From a virus: 23,417 bases of DNA. Below the pieces are notes generated by a model. That model had not been told where the DNA came from, searched no databases, and worked only from the letters and a program-made list of their open reading frames with translations. Shown piece by piece: positions 7,527 to 14,993 of the stretch. Within the stretch, counting starts at the first letter, position 1. Every line of letters begins with the position of its first letter. A program made the position numbers and the translations under genes. Location: positions 1-23,417 of IMG/VR virus record IMGVR_UViG_3300009285_000692; one strand, written 5' to 3'.

Positions 7527-9179
7527 ATGAAAATAATTGATTCTTTTGCAAACTGGATTATTCGCAGAGCATCGACTAATACTAATCCTGAGCAGTGGTT
7601 CATAGATTATTTTAAAGGTGGTCAGCCGACCAAAGCTGGTGTTACTGTCAATAATGATACAGCCTTGCAACTATCGACTTATTTTGCCTGTGTGAGAAAT
7701 ATTTCCGAGGATATTGCGAAACTTCCACTTAAAACATATAAACCGCAAAAACCGCAAGGTAAAGAACTACTTACAGATCATCCTCTTTATAAGATTCTGC
7801 ATGATGAAGCAAATTCTGAAATGTCGGCTATGACTTTCAGGGAGGTTCTTACCGCGCACTGCTTAAATTGGGGTAATGGTTATGCGTATATTGAGCGCGG
7901 GAGATATAATGATATTAAGGCATTATGGCCCCTTTTGCCTGATAAGGTCAAGCCGTATCGGGATGAAAAAACAAGGGCGATAGTTTACGAACTGTCTGAC
8001 GATAAGGGCAATAAAGAAGATTTTCCGGCTTTTGAGATTCTGCATATTCCCGGACTTGGTTACGATGGTATTATGGGTTATAACGTTGCACGTTATGCTC
8101 GTGAATCGTTAGGGAGTATTACAGCCGCTGAGCAGCATGGCGCGTTTTTCTTTTCTAACGGCTCAAACGCAAACGGTATTCTTGAAATACCGGCGGCAAT
8201 GAATGAGAAGGCAAGAAATAATCTTAAAGAATCATTCCATAAAGAATATGCAGGGGTAAGGAATAGTGGGAAGACAATAGTTCTTGAGGAAGGATGCAAA
8301 TTTAATAAAACATCTATTCCACCAGAAGAAGCACAGTTTCTTGAAACTCGGCAATTTGCCGTGCCTGAAATATGCCGCTGGTTCAGGATGCCGCCGAATA
8401 AAGTAGCCGATATGACGCGAGCGCAAGGGTGGTCAACGCTCGAACAGACAAATACCGATTATGTTACTGATACATTAATGCCTTGGTTTGTTCGATGGGA
8501 GCAGGAAATTTACCGTAAGCTCTTAACAAAAGACGAAAAGAAACAGGGTATATTTGTACGGCATTTGGCAAATGCTTTATTGCGGGGAGATATCGCAGCA
8601 AGGACTACATCATATACGGCGGGTCGTAATGGTGGATGGTTCTGTGCTGATGATATCCGCGAGATGGAAGACCTAAACCCATTGCCTGATGGTAAGGGTC
8701 AAATATATTTGCAGCCGTTAAATATGGTAGAGGCTGGCACTGAGCCTGAGCCGCAGCAATCATTTGAACCAATCCCGCAAGAGCCTGAACAGAAAAAAGA
8801 AGATGATACCGCATCTAAAGCGGTAATGTTTAATGTTATTATGCCGAAGACTGAAATTGAAAAAACCGTTGATGCTAAGACGATTGCTTTTGCCGATGAT
8901 TGTGCCGAACGAATCTCAAGCGCCGAGATAAGAGAAATCGAAAAGCATATCAGTAAATCCGAAGATAAAGAGGGATTCAATAAATGGCTGAATGAATTTT
9001 ACGAAAAGCATGAGAGATATTGTATAAGAACTCTTATGCCGCTTGTCGGCCTAAAAGACGCTTCTATTCTTGCGATGTCTTTAATTGCCGACTATAGATT
9101 TGAAGGCGCAGATTTTGAGCAGTTCAAAAAAGAGGTAGTATTAAAGCACAAGGAATTTCTCCATGATATCCTTAAATAA
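7527..9179 (+). CDS. Portal protein (HK97 family)
   Basis: The portal is the dodecameric DNA gate at the head vertex; it binds terminase and connector. Diagnostic stretches in the 550-aa protein are LSTYFACVRNISEDIAKLPL (about 49-68), FREVLTAHCLNWGNGYAYIERG (104-125) and the later VPEICRWFRMPPNKVADMT. After the conserved core, a Pro/Glu/Gln linker (about 410-430) leads to a charged, helical C-terminal extension of ~120 residues of unknown role. Only a weak ribosome site precedes the ATG, so coupling to the connector gene (2 nt upstream) is likely. The last 17 nt overlap the protease gene. Confidence 0.95.
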   Translation: MKIIDSFANWIIRRASTNTNPEQWFIDYFKGGQPTKAGVTVNNDTALQLSTYFACVRNISEDIAKLPLKTYKPQKPQGKELLTDHPLYKILHDEANSEMSAMTFREVLTAHCLNWGNGYAYIERGRYNDIKALWPLLPDKVKPYRDEKTRAIVYELSDDKGNKEDFPAFEILHIPGLGYDGIMGYNVARYARESLGSITAAEQHGAFFFSNGSNANGILEIPAAMNEKARNNLKESFHKEYAGVRNSGKTIVLEEGCKFNKTSIPPEEAQFLETRQFAVPEICRWFRMPPNKVADMTRAQGWSTLEQTNTDYVTDTLMPWFVRWEQEIYRKLLTKDEKKQGIFVRHLANALLRGDIAARTTSYTAGRNGGWFCADDIREMEDLNPLPDGKGQIYLQPLNMVEAGTEPEPQQSFEPIPQEPEQKKEDDTASKAVMFNVIMPKTEIEKTVDAKTIAFADDCAERISSAEIREIEKHISKSEDKEGFNKWLNEFYEKHERYCIRTLMPLVGLKDASILAMSLIADYRFEGADFEQFKKEVVLKHKEFLHDILK

Positions 9180-10038
9180 TTTAATGTCAATGTTTGCATG
9201 TCATCCGTGGGCGATTCGAGCCGAGAAATTACAGGCGATGATTGATATGTCAACTTCAAATATTGTTGCGGCCATTGAACGTCCCAAAGCTAATCAATCA
9301 ACAGTGCAATCTGTAGCGTATCTACCGATTCGCGGGATAATTGACCAGCACGACAGTTGGTTTTTGCAGGCGTTTGGCGGAACATCTACAGAAGAGTTTG
9401 GCATGATGTTTGATAAATTTATTGCAGACCCGTCTATCGGAGCGATTGTATTTGATATAGACAGTCCAGGCGGATCGGTGTACGGCGTGCAGGAATTATC
9501 CGATAAGATTTATAATGCAAGAGGCAAAAAGCCTATCATTGCGATTTCTAATTCTCTTATGGCCTCTGCTGCTTATTGGATAGGTTCTGCTGCCGATGAA
9601 ATTTATATTACCCCGTCAGGTGAGGCAGGTTCTATTGGCGTTATAGCAGTTCATGCTGATTATTCTCAATTTGAAAAAGGCATGGGCGTCAAGACTACTA
9701 TTATAAAGGCTGGTAAATATAAGGGTGAAGGCAATCCGCATGAGCCTTTGTCTGATTCCGCTCATGCTGATATTCAAAAAAGAATTGATGAATATTACGA
9801 TGCTTTTGTTGGTGCGGTTGCTCGCAATCGCAGAGTGAGTAGGAGCAAGGTTCTCTCGGATTTCGGGCAAGGCAGAGTGTTTGGTGCTAACGAAGCAAAG
9901 ATGTCGGGTATGGCCGACGGCGTTATGACGGCAGAGCATTTGTTTAGAACGGTTCAAAGTCGTAAACAGTTGCCTAAAAAGGCCGCTGAGGAATTTAATA
10001 GGAACAAAATGGCCGTTGAAATGGCAAGGGTTAAATAA
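9163..10038 (+). CDS. S49-family (SppA/ClpP-fold) prohead protease
   Basis: Probably the maturation protease that trims the capsid delta domain inside the procapsid. The 291-aa protein has the S49 features VFDIDSPGGSVYGV (about 96-109), the nucleophile motif NSLMASAAYW with Ser135, SGEAGSIGV (152-160) and a Lys-rich IKAGKYKGEG (181-190) expected to supply the general base. There is no signal peptide, in line with a phage rather than a cell-envelope role. It starts inside the portal gene with AAGGAA upstream. The placement is normal relative to the portal, but the capsid gene that would usually follow is 6 kb upstream. Confidence 0.92.
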   Translation: MISLNNLMSMFACHPWAIRAEKLQAMIDMSTSNIVAAIERPKANQSTVQSVAYLPIRGIIDQHDSWFLQAFGGTSTEEFGMMFDKFIADPSIGAIVFDIDSPGGSVYGVQELSDKIYNARGKKPIIAISNSLMASAAYWIGSAADEIYITPSGEAGSIGVIAVHADYSQFEKGMGVKTTIIKAGKYKGEGNPHEPLSDSAHADIQKRIDEYYDAFVGAVARNRRVSRSKVLSDFGQGRVFGANEAKMSGMADGVMTAEHLFRTVQSRKQLPKKAAEEFNRNKMAVEMARVK

Positions 10039-10355
10039 TGCAGGCTGGTAAATTACAGCATAGGATAGCATTACAATCGTCGTCGGTTGCCGCCGATACG
10101 TTTGGCGAGCCGATACAAACGTGGACTACGTATGGCACGGTATGGGCGGACGTTCAGCCGTTTAGCGGTCGCGAGCGTCTTTATGCCCAGCAAGCCGGAG
10201 CAGAGACAAATTATCGTGTTATTATCCGATACAATAGTTCTGTATTGCCGACGCACAGGGTTTACTGGGGCACTAAGTATCTTGAGATAAATGCTGTTAT
10301 TAATACCGGTGCAAATAATGAACAAATGGAATTGATGTGTAAGGAAATTCTTTAA
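10038..10355 (+). CDS. Head-tail joining/closure protein (Phage_H_T_join-like)
   Basis: This small protein plugs or seals the connector after packaging. The 105 residues begin MQAGKLQHRIALQSSS and continue with DTFGEPIQTWTTYGTVWADVQPFSGRERL and a beta-rich end, the standard layout for the family. The length is typical. The start overlaps the protease stop as TAATG, and the order connector-portal-protease-closure places it correctly. The family call is strong. Confidence 0.9.
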   Translation: MQAGKLQHRIALQSSSVAADTFGEPIQTWTTYGTVWADVQPFSGRERLYAQQAGAETNYRVIIRYNSSVLPTHRVYWGTKYLEINAVINTGANNEQMELMCKEIL

Positions 10356-10367
10356 GAAAGGTGATTT

Positions 10368-10970
10368 ATGAAAAGGTTTATTTCGATTGTAGTTTTGGTT
10401 TCAATGTTGTTTGGCACGTATATTATTACTTTGCCCGCAGCGTATACTCCTGCCGGTACATTGGCTGCGTATAAGGTTTTCAGGGCAACGTCAGCAACGG
10501 ATGATACAGGTCTTGCTGCCGGTGGTGCGGTATGGTCGTCGATATCAAGCATTGCGTATCCTGTTAGAAGTACAGAATCACGAGAGCAAAAAGGACTTGT
10601 GGCGATTCGCTTTAAGGGAACGGGGGCAACGGCAACTACAATGAATTGGGTTCTTTATGCTGTTAAAGAAAGTGGTGAACCCGCTCAGTTTGTTGCTTAT
10701 GGCACGGCGGCAATAGGTGCGACAGAAACCGGCGAGACCGATGAGTATTATGCCAATACAATAACGATAACAGTTGAGCATTGGCTATCCTCGCTAACTA
10801 ATGTGGCTGGTTATCAATATAACCTTGGCACTGGCGCGGTATCGAGCGGCGGAATAGCCTTGATTGCTTTTGATACTTTTGAGCATACCTATCTTATTTT
10901 GAAGATGTCAAGAGGAACGTGTACGACATGTGGTGCTGATTTTACAACTATACCGACGTTTAATAATTGA
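10368..10970 (+). CDS. Beta-rich protein with N-terminal signal-like segment
   Basis: Unrecognised 200-aa protein. Residues 1-27 (MKRFISIVVLVSMLFGTYIITLPAA) look like a Sec signal peptide or membrane anchor, which is unusual amid head-tail genes. The rest is Ala/Gly/Thr-rich and beta-like. A CxxC (RGTCTTCGADF) occurs near the C-terminus. GAAAGGTGAT precedes the ATG. The gene ends 8 nt before the next signal-peptide gene, so the two secreted-looking proteins probably belong together. They could be envelope-exposed or lipid-associated accessory proteins, or virion proteins with accidental hydrophobic starts. Function cannot be assigned. Confidence 0.72.
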   Translation: MKRFISIVVLVSMLFGTYIITLPAAYTPAGTLAAYKVFRATSATDDTGLAAGGAVWSSISSIAYPVRSTESREQKGLVAIRFKGTGATATTMNWVLYAVKESGEPAQFVAYGTAAIGATETGETDEYYANTITITVEHWLSSLTNVAGYQYNLGTGAVSSGGIALIAFDTFEHTYLILKMSRGTCTTCGADFTTIPTFNN

Positions 10971-10978
10971 GAGATATT

Positions 10979-12256
10979 ATGCGATGGCTAATAATTTTAA
11001 TAATAGCTTGTTCATGTTTCGGCTCGCTTCGCAGCGATTTGAACGGCGATGGAATAGTAAATTTTCAGGATTATGCTATCGCTTCACAAAATGGATGGAA
11101 CGTACAGGTACGCTCAGTAATAAGTCAATGGTTGGAGACAGATATGGCGAATAATTATCTTTCATTTAATGGAGCATCATCGTATGTGACATTGGCGGAT
11201 TCTTCCGCTCTCAATGTTGGAACGGGCGATTTCAGCGTTAGCATAGCCGTCTATCCTGTCTCGCTGGCCGGTGCGGTTACTTATACTGTTGTTGATTTTT
11301 TCGATGAGGATACAAACAGAGGATGGAAAATAACGCTTGACGGATTAACTCAAAAGGCGACATTGCTTGTGTACGATACGGCGGTAACTAAATCGGTGGT
11401 GTCGGCTGCACTTACAACGGATACATGGAATTTTATAGCATTTACAATAGACCGCGATGGCAATGGCATACCGTATCTTGCAAGCGCGGCAGGAACTCCC
11501 ATAAGTGTGGCAACGGCATCTGGGACACTGTCAAATCCGGCCTTACCAAAACAATTTGGCGCTTTACGGAATGACAACACTGGCCTTTATAGTGATTATC
11601 ATAATGGGTATATAGACGACTTTCGTTTGTATGCCTCGGTATTAACTACTGGCGAAATTGCCGAGATTTATAATCTTGGGGTTGGCAGAAAGTATGCCGC
11701 GCTATCTACTGGCAAAGTGGCAGCAGCTGCGTTCCAGTTTGATGAAGGAGTGGGTTCTTATACGCTTGATAGTATTGGCGGGTTGCTTGGGACTTTAACA
11801 GGTTGCACGTGGGCAAGCGGCGGCGTGCAGTTTGCAACAACAACCAGTATTGAACAATCAATTTATAGCCTGTTGACAAACGATGCTTCGGTTACGGCAT
11901 TAACATCAACAAGGATTTATCCGGCCATTGTGCCGGAGCAGGCAGCAATGCCCGCGATAACGTATCAGCAGATTAGCGGTGATAGGGAGCATGACTTTGA
12001 CGACGCTATAGGTTATGCGACAGGGAGGTTTCAGATAAATTGCTGGGATGATAGTTATGGTGGGGCAAGAGTACTGGCAAATGCTGTACGGCAGGTATTA
12101 GATGGCTTCACTGGCACATCTTATGGTTTGTATGTTCATCATATATTTTTAATGGATGAGGGCGATATGCCGGAGATAGAGCCGGAATTAAATAGTACAA
12201 GAATCCGCTATGGTAAGCGGCTTGATTTTGAAATTACATGGGCAGAGTCAATTTAA
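10979..12256 (+). CDS. Signal peptide + dockerin-like + LamG-like + DUF3168 (tail terminator) fusion
   Basis: Four parts are visible in 425 aa. Residues 1-16 form a hydrophobic signal-like segment. Residues 19-40 are a dockerin-type EF-hand loop (DLNGDGIVNFQDY). Residues ~56-235 are a LamG/concanavalin-like beta sandwich (YLSFNGASSYVTLADSS, WNFIAFTIDRDG, GYIDDFRLYASVLTTGEIAEIYNLG). Residues 290-423 are a DUF3168 tail-completion domain (IEQSIYSLLTNDASVTAL, TRIYPAIVPEQAAMPAITYQ, GRFQINCWDDSYGGARVLANAV). DUF3168 alone is usually ~130 aa and closes the tail tube end at the head. The fusion to a glycan-binding-like sandwich and a secretion signal is odd. ATG 10979 has GAGAG upstream, and a TTG at 10967 is less likely. 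An internal start at 11144 may make a shorter form. Confidence 0.88.
   Translation: MRWLIILIIACSCFGSLRSDLNGDGIVNFQDYAIASQNGWNVQVRSVISQWLETDMANNYLSFNGASSYVTLADSSALNVGTGDFSVSIAVYPVSLAGAVTYTVVDFFDEDTNRGWKITLDGLTQKATLLVYDTAVTKSVVSAALTTDTWNFIAFTIDRDGNGIPYLASAAGTPISVATASGTLSNPALPKQFGALRNDNTGLYSDYHNGYIDDFRLYASVLTTGEIAEIYNLGVGRKYAALSTGKVAAAAFQFDEGVGSYTLDSIGGLLGTLTGCTWASGGVQFATTTSIEQSIYSLLTNDASVTALTSTRIYPAIVPEQAAMPAITYQQISGDREHDFDDAIGYATGRFQINCWDDSYGGARVLANAVRQVLDGFTGTSYGLYVHHIFLMDEGDMPEIEPELNSTRIRYGKRLDFEITWAESI
11134..11146 (+). promoter_or_regulatory. Internal Shine-Dalgarno and ATG within the DUF3168 fusion gene
   Basis: GGAG at 11134-11137 lies 6 nt before an in-frame ATG at 11144, exactly where the LamG-like domain begins (MANNYLSFNG). 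Initiation here would give a 370-aa LamG-DUF3168 protein without the signal peptide and dockerin. A cytoplasmic tail protein needs such a form. The match is seen in the sequence; its use is inference. Confidence 0.5.
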
Positions 12257-12271
12257 CGAAAGGAGTTATAT

Positions 12272-12703
12272 ATGGCTGGCAAAGGTGCGTTTGGAATTAA
12301 ACTTTATTATTGCGGGTCTGGCACGGCAGTTACCAGTGGTACTGCTGTCGGCCAGATAACGGCGTGTGGCGGGCCGGAGTTTTCGAAAGATTCAATTGAT
12401 GTTAGTGATATGGATTCGGCGACACGGGCCAAGGAATTTATTGGTGGCATGATTGACGCCGGTTCGCTTACAGTTGAGTTAAACTATTCGCCGACAATTA
12501 CAACGAATCTGATTAGTTATGCCACGGCGACGGCAAATGCTAATTGGGGTGTATTGTTACCCGCTCAGGGCGGTACTACATCGACATGGCTGATAACCGG
12601 TTTCGTAGATAAACTTGGTCAGCCATCCGCAGATACTGGCGGCAAGTTGTCTCAGTCAATGTCGATAAAAATTAGTGGTATGCCCACTCATGCAACATCT
12701 TAA
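12272..12703 (+). CDS. Major tail (tube) protein
   Basis: This subunit stacks into the tail tube. The 143-aa protein shows the usual major-tail-protein layout: GQITACGGPEFSKDSIDVSDMDS (about 26-48), then KEFIGGMIDAGSLTVELNYSP, and a C-terminal SQSMSIKISGMP. Typical siphovirus tube proteins share the 'is a difference in domain/diagonal' pattern of DVSDMDS followed by GxxDAGSLTVEL. A strong AAAGGAG site lies 7-13 nt before the ATG, fitting a highly expressed gene. It sits directly before the tail chaperones, as expected. Confidence 0.88.
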   Translation: MAGKGAFGIKLYYCGSGTAVTSGTAVGQITACGGPEFSKDSIDVSDMDSATRAKEFIGGMIDAGSLTVELNYSPTITTNLISYATATANANWGVLLPAQGGTTSTWLITGFVDKLGQPSADTGGKLSQSMSIKISGMPTHATS

Positions 12704-12722
12704 TTTTTAGAAAGGAAATGAA

Positions 12723-13112
12723 ATGCTTACAAGAGATCAGATACTCAAAGCCTCTGATATTGTTTATCAGCAGGTTGATGTTCCCGAATGGAATGACTTT
12801 GTTATAGTAAAGAGTTTATCCGGCACTGAAAAGGATATTTACGAACAGGGATTATTCGAAGGCTATGGTGAAGACAAGAAAATAAATATGGTTAACGCCC
12901 GATCTCGACTGTGTGTGCTGGGTATTGTTGATGCTAACCATAACCGACTATTGACTGATGACGATGTGGCGGCATTGGGTGCACATAACGGTGCGATTCT
13001 TGAGCGGATTGCAACAGTTATCCGGAAATTATCTGGTATGGATAATGAGACACCGGAGACGATGCAAAAAAACTCCGGCGGCGGCCTGAACGAAAATTCT
13101 ATTTCCGTTTAG
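12723..13112 (+). CDS. Tail assembly chaperone, short form (gpG-like)
   Basis: The 129-aa short chaperone binds the tape measure and tail tube during tail assembly. Landmarks are LTRDQILKASDIVYQQVDVPEWND (2-25), LLTDDDVAALGAHNGAILERI (76-96) and a polar end at GGGLNENSISV. The layout resembles lambda gpG analogues in many siphophages. The AGAAAGGAAATGAAATG context gives a ribosome site. About 12 codons before the stop lies the frameshift heptamer described separately, which makes the longer gpGT-like form. Confidence 0.88.
   Translation: MLTRDQILKASDIVYQQVDVPEWNDFVIVKSLSGTEKDIYEQGLFEGYGEDKKINMVNARSRLCVLGIVDANHNRLLTDDDVAALGAHNGAILERIATVIRKLSGMDNETPETMQKNSGGGLNENSISV
13067..13073 (+). promoter_or_regulatory. 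Programmed -1 frameshift site A AAA AAC
   Basis: In the gpG reading frame the heptamer reads A AAA AAC, the classic X XXY YYZ slippery form. After slipping back one base, translation resumes at CTC (13073) and runs without a stop to 13393. Seven consecutive A's (13066-13072) precede the C. I did not find an obvious simple stem-loop just downstream, although the GGCGGCGG run could take part in one. Confidence 0.9.
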
Positions 13113-13393
13113 CCGCACATCTTGGCTGTACCGTTGCAGAGCTATTGAGTCGTATAAGTGCTAAGGAGCTTACTGAATGGCTGGCGTATTATTCAATCGA
13201 GCCTTTCGGCGAGGACCGGCAGGATTTACGAACGGCTATGATATGTCATATTATAGCGGTTGCTCAGGGTGTAAAGATAAACAGTAGAGAGCCGAGAATG
13301 GATGATTTTATTTTGAAATTCGATAGGCCGAAACAAACGGATGAAGAAATTGCTCGAAATATTAATATGTGGATGCAGGCGTTAAGTGGATGA
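13073..13393 (+). CDS. Tail assembly chaperone, frameshift extension (gpT-like)
   Basis: This frame has no good start at its beginning and is reached from gpG by the -1 slip. The fusion has 117 residues of gpG plus 106 here, 223 aa in total. The junction reads QKN-LRRRPERKFYFRLAAHLGCTVAELLSRIS, then AKELTEWLAYYSIEPFGEDRQDLRTA, matching the gpT-type extension (EWLAYYxIEPFGxxRxDLR). The end is MWMQALSG. The stop overlaps the next ATG (ATGA at 13390). An ORF-finder that requires a start codon would begin the frame at about 13145 and miss the link. Confidence 0.9.
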   Translation, partial: LRRRPERKFYFRLAAHLGCTVAELLSRISAKELTEWLAYYSIEPFGEDRQDLRTAMICHIIAVAQGVKINSREPRMDDFILKFDRPKQTDEEIARNINMWMQALSG

Positions 13394-13914
13394 GTTTCGT
13401 TGAAATAAAAATTGATGGTGGAGAAAAATTATCTGCCCAGCTTAAAAAGATTCAAAAAGGTCTTAGTGGAGAAATTGTTTTTTCGGCTATTAAGAAAGCG
13501 TTGCAGCCAACATTAAGTCAATCGAAACAAAATGCTATATCAATGGTTGGTGGAAAAATGGGTGCGTGGCTTTCTCAATCGTTATATATAAAACCGTTCA
13601 GACGCAAACGCAGAGGCAGTTCTGGAATGAATGTTGGGATTCATAAATCGTATAATTCATTTTTCGTATATCTTACGCGAATGGGATTAAGGCATTATAT
13701 ACCGTCTGCTATTGAATATGGCCATGCTAAAAGTGGAAAATCAATAGAGCATCGGGCGGCAAAGCTGGCAAGTATTGATACTCAAATAGAATATGGTAAT
13801 GCTAAAGTTCCTGCCATTCCTTTTATGCGGAAAGCTACGGACAATACATTCCCATCAATACCTAAAATTTTTGAAGACGAACTAATAAGAAAAATAAATG
13901 AGGTTTCAAAATGA
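13390..13914 (+). CDS. HK97 gp10-like tail-connector protein
   Basis: This small protein belongs to the neck or tail-completion set of siphophages. The 174-aa product contains VEIKIDGGEKLSAQLKKIQKGL, an early helix, NAISMVGGKMGAWLSQSLYIK, EYGHAK and VPAIPFMRKATDN near the end, all typical of the HK97 gp10 family. The ATG at 13390 overlaps the gpT stop (ATGA); an upstream in-frame ATG at 13369 is less likely because it lies inside gpT. This gene normally sits between head-tail joining and DUF3168; here it follows the chaperones, an unusual order. Confidence 0.85.
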   Translation: MSFVEIKIDGGEKLSAQLKKIQKGLSGEIVFSAIKKALQPTLSQSKQNAISMVGGKMGAWLSQSLYIKPFRRKRRGSSGMNVGIHKSYNSFFVYLTRMGLRHYIPSAIEYGHAKSGKSIEHRAAKLASIDTQIEYGNAKVPAIPFMRKATDNTFPSIPKIFEDELIRKINEVSK

Positions 13915-14984
13915 GTCTTGCCTCTTTAGTTATAAATTTAGTTGCGAGGACAGAAAATCTTGAGCAGGGTTTTGGTCGAGCGAATAATGAGATTACCAAA
14001 TTGCAGCACACGGCTCGAATGTTTGGCGGTGACTTGGGACGGGTGATAGGGAGCGCAAGCAGAGTAGGAGGAATTGGTGCTGCGTTGTATTTAGTTAATC
14101 GGTCAATGAATGAAGTAGCAATGAATAGTGAAAAATTTAAAGGTCTCATGACTGATACTGAAATTAATCGTATCAAAGAATATGCCTCTTGGTGGCAGGA
14201 TGTAAAACTTAGTATAACTGCTGCCGCCGCTTATTATGGCCAATTATTAGTTGCATTGGTCAATCCTACCTCTGGAATCACGGCAGGGATGCCGTCCATT
14301 GATTGGGCTAATATTGACAAAAACAGAGCAAAAACTGGCCAACTGGCTGAGGGAGCAATGGCTGCTGTTGATCCTGCTTATGCTGCAAAAAAACAATACG
14401 ACTCTCAAGTTAAGCTATTTAAGTGGATGAGGGATAACAATAAATTCGCTGCCGGAGATTTTGAAATGTGGGCAGCAAAAGCAAAGGCAAGATACGATAA
14501 GTCAATCGCCCCAAGTAAAACTGAATCAGTAGAGATGAGTAAGGAAGAACTTGAATTTACCAGTAAATATGCTTCGACAATGGAAAGGGTAAATCAGCTT
14601 AGGGAACAATTTACGGATCAGCTTAAACTTGACGCCGGGATATCGAGAGAATTGCTCGCAATAGAAAAAGCACAAATATATGTCGAAGAAAATTTTAAGG
14701 GAGCATATCGCGACGAACTATTAAATCGTCTTCGTGTTACCGAAGAACTCCAAAGACAATATGATTTGGAAAATAAAAAGGCTGACAAAACAAAAGATGC
14801 TAAAGATGCTATTGACGAACAAAGAATTTCTTCGAGTATGGATACTTTTGGGCAATTAAGCAAGGATATGTCTATAAGCGGTCTCAAAATTGGCAGCGAT
14901 AGCACTATGACGATATTGAATAGAATTGCAAAGGCAGTGGAAAGTACAGATAGAAAAACAGTTCCTGATGTTGTTACAAAATAG
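13911..14984 (+). CDS. Short tape measure protein
   Basis: The 357-aa protein follows the chaperones and gp10 gene in the tape-measure position. It begins SLASLVINLVARTENLEQGFGRANNEITKLQHTA, a pattern common at tape-measure N-termini, followed by Gly/Ala-rich hydrophobic stretches (about 46-60 and 100-122) and a long charged coiled-coil region (about 200-310). Tape measures usually run 600-2000 aa. At about 1.5 A per residue, 357 aa would set a tail near 50 nm, unusually short for a siphophage. That figure is a rule-of-thumb inference. It overlaps the previous stop by ATGA. Confidence 0.78.
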   Translation: MSLASLVINLVARTENLEQGFGRANNEITKLQHTARMFGGDLGRVIGSASRVGGIGAALYLVNRSMNEVAMNSEKFKGLMTDTEINRIKEYASWWQDVKLSITAAAAYYGQLLVALVNPTSGITAGMPSIDWANIDKNRAKTGQLAEGAMAAVDPAYAAKKQYDSQVKLFKWMRDNNKFAAGDFEMWAAKAKARYDKSIAPSKTESVEMSKEELEFTSKYASTMERVNQLREQFTDQLKLDAGISRELLAIEKAQIYVEENFKGAYRDELLNRLRVTEELQRQYDLENKKADKTKDAKDAIDEQRISSSMDTFGQLSKDMSISGLKIGSDSTMTILNRIAKAVESTDRKTVPDVVTK

Positions 14985-14993
14985 AAAGAAGAT

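Noticed and set aside
10930-11154. 74-aa + strand ORF across the signal/dockerin segment
   Set aside because: It is an out-of-frame shadow; the other frame carries the dockerin loop and LamG sequence.
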